From Desulfuromonadaceae bacterium UBA5613 (GTDB lineage: Bacteria > Desulfobacterota > Desulfuromonadia > Desulfuromonadales > UBA2197), in assembly GCA_002424625.1 (NCBI GenBank), contig DIKR01000041.1, positions 1 to 7,977 of the forward strand: DNA of 7,977 nt, read 5' to 3'. The position numbers were made by a program, and so were the translations under genes. Of this stretch, positions 6,922 through 7,977 are shown piece after piece (positions within the stretch are counted from its first letter, which is position 1; each line of letters opens with the position of its first letter). A model generated the notes under the pieces. That model ran no database searches and was not told where the DNA came from. It saw only the letters and a program-made list of their open reading frames with translations.

Positions 6922-7224
6922 ATGTTTGAAGAAAAGTGTAGTGGAAGCAACGTATTGGTCGCTCTTTTACTTGGCGCCGCAGTTGGCGGGGGGATTGCCC
7001 TTTTGACCGCACCTCGTTCCGGGCGTGAAACCCGGGAAAAGCTGCGTGGACTCGCCGGTGAAACCAGTGAGCGTATCCGCAGAATTGCCGAAGAGGCCGA
7101 AGAGCGGATTGCAGAGGTGTTGCAAGAAGGGAAAAATACAGTCGTTGAGAAGCGCGACATGGTCAAAGCGGCGGTTGAAGCCGGCCGCGAAGCCATGGCC
7201 GCAGAGAAAGCCAAGCACGTTTAA
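6922..7224 (+). CDS. YtxH-like small membrane protein
   Basis: This 100-residue protein has a glycine-rich hydrophobic segment at about residues 10-30 (ALLLGAAVGGGIALL), followed directly by APRSGRETREKL. That arrangement, a Gly-rich membrane helix followed by an APxSGxETR-type motif, is characteristic of the YtxH family. The rest (about 36-97) is a highly charged Glu/Arg/Ala helix likely to form a coiled coil or lie on the membrane surface. The ribosome binding site AAAGGAGA (about 6908-6914) lies inside the end of the DUF948-like gene. The close spacing indicates co-translation of the two. YtxH proteins have no established molecular function; the pairing suggests the two proteins work together at the inner membrane, which is an inference. 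A strong hairpin follows 35 nt after the stop. Confidence 0.85.
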   Translation: MFEEKCSGSNVLVALLLGAAVGGGIALLTAPRSGRETREKLRGLAGETSERIRRIAEEAEERIAEVLQEGKNTVVEKRDMVKAAVEAGREAMAAEKAKHV

Positions 7225-7259
7225 GCTGAAACGGACGCTTGACAACGATGTTTTTTTAC

Positions 7260-7293
7260 AAGGAAAAGCCCACTGCCAAGTGGGCTTTTCCTT
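7260..7293 (+). terminator. Rho-independent terminator (perfect 15-bp hairpin), possibly bidirectional
   Basis: AAGGAAAAGCCCACT (7260-7274) is an exact inverted repeat of AGTGGGCTTTTCCTT (7279-7293) around a 4-nt loop GCCA. The GC-rich core AGCCCACT/AGTGGGCT is followed by TTTTCCTT, giving the usual stem plus U-rich tail for the YtxH-like gene upstream. The mirrored A-run on the left means it could also stop transcription from the right. Confidence 0.85.
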
Positions 7294-7325
7294 GCTTTCC
7301 AACTTGCGATGAAATGGAGAGAAAA

Positions 7326-7977
7326 ATGACAATGAAGAGCCGTCTTCAGCAAGCCCGGAACTTTCTTCTGCGCGGGCTGTGGGAAGCTGATCCTGTCGAA
7401 CTGCGTGCCGGGAAACGTCTTCTTCGCAAGATGCTGCAGTTTGTCATGGCGGTCGTACGCGAATTTTTTGCCGATAACTGCCTCCTCCATGCTTCAGCAC
7501 TGGCTTTTACAACGATCCTCTCCTTTGTCCCCTTACTTGCCGTCATGTTTTCACTGCTAAAAGGCTTTGGTGCCGAAGTCGATCTGGAGATTCTCGTCCT
7601 TAACAATCTCGCCCTCGGTTCCGAAGAGGTCGTCGATGCCGTCTTTACCTATATCAGCAATACCAGCATGGCAAAACTCGGGACGTTTGGCGTCATATTT
7701 TTATTGCTGACGGTCTTGAGCCTCCTTAACAGTATCGAAAAAAGCTTTAACTATATCTGGCGAGTCAAAGAGACCCGCTCGCTGGCACGGCTCTTCTCGG
7801 ACTACCTTTCCATTACCATCTTCGGCCCGGTTTTGATTCTGGTGGCGATTTCAATGACCACGACGCTGGGGAGTCAGGCTCTGGTCCAGTATCTCGTCGG
7901 TTTGGATGTCATCGGCAATATCATTCTGATCCTCTTTAAAATTTTTCCTTACCTCGCCATGTGGGCGGTCTTTACCG
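7326..7977 (+). CDS. YihY/BrkB-family inner membrane protein (N-terminal 217 residues, cut by window edge)
   Basis: The open frame begins at the ATG at 7326 (MTMKSRLQQARNF), 6 nt after GGAG (7316-7319). A second ATG at 7332 has poorer spacing. The protein has a basic cytoplasmic N-terminal extension of about 50 residues. Membrane helices follow near 55-78 (ALAFTTILSFVPLLAVMF), 119-135, 160-182 and 198-217, where the window ends. The motifs ALAFTT..SFVPLLAV and LNSIEKSFNYIWRVKETR (134-151), followed by a DYLS segment and GP, are signatures of the YihY/virulence factor BrkB family. That family was once misnamed ribonuclease BN; its members are membrane proteins of unclear, possibly transport, function. 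About half of a typical 300-430-residue protein is present. No promoter is evident in the 32 nt between the upstream hairpin and the start codon. Confidence 0.92.
   Translation, partial: MTMKSRLQQARNFLLRGLWEADPVELRAGKRLLRKMLQFVMAVVREFFADNCLLHASALAFTTILSFVPLLAVMFSLLKGFGAEVDLEILVLNNLALGSEEVVDAVFTYISNTSMAKLGTFGVIFLLLTVLSLLNSIEKSFNYIWRVKETRSLARLFSDYLSITIFGPVLILVAISMTTTLGSQALVQYLVGLDVIGNIILILFKIFPYLAMWAVFT

Noticed and set aside
7239..7267. Perfect TTGACA as a promoter -35 box
   Set aside because: At 16-18 nt downstream only GGAAAA-like sequence is found, part of the terminator stem, with no resemblance to TATAAT.

Overview
The window is chromosomal and gene-dense, with seven protein genes and no sign of mobile DNA, CRISPR or RNA genes. 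Protein style (a TypA/BipA GTPase, an AAA_32-type Lon-related protease of about 800 residues, paired M16B peptidases, a DUF948/YtxH pair and a YihY/BrkB protein with a long N-terminal extension), moderate-to-high GC and strong AAGGAG ribosome binding sites fit a Gram-negative bacterium. The periplasmic signal peptide and the lipoprotein with Ser at +2 support this. My best guess is a deltaproteobacterium of the Desulfuromonadales type (Geobacter/Desulfuromonas relatives). That placement is an inference from protein character, not a database result.

Layout. Positions 1-911, minus strand: the N-terminal half of typA, running off the left edge. Positions 912-1081: a divergent intergenic region with a good sigma70-like promoter for typA and weaker candidates for the rightward genes. 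Positions 1082-6419, plus strand: a probable three-gene operon of a Lon-related ATP-dependent protease, a secreted M16 zinc peptidase, and an M16-family lipoprotein without the zinc site, translationally coupled to the gene before it (4-bp ATGA overlap). Positions 6420-6529: a short gap with a perfect tandem 10-bp repeat and no obvious terminator. Positions 6530-7224: a two-gene unit of small membrane-anchored helical proteins (DUF948-like, then YtxH-like). Positions 7260-7293: a perfect 15-bp hairpin that looks like a Rho-independent terminator. Positions 7326-7977: the start of a YihY/BrkB-family membrane protein, cut by the right edge.

How the genes fit together. The central operon is about proteolysis. 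The Lon-related enzyme would act in the cytoplasm, and the two M16 proteins would form a heterodimeric peptidase in the periplasm or at the outer membrane. In that pair one subunit carries the HxxEH zinc site and the other carries the Arg/Tyr pair, so each has what the other lacks. The downstream genes are all membrane-associated and of unknown or poorly defined function; a shared role with the proteases is not shown by the sequence.

I did not find a convincing undescribed system. The points most worth a second look are the complementary M16 pair with its helical insert, the Walker A Lys-to-Arg change in the Lon-related protein, the tandem repeat before the DUF948 gene, and the promoter-poor, hairpin-preceded start of the YihY gene.
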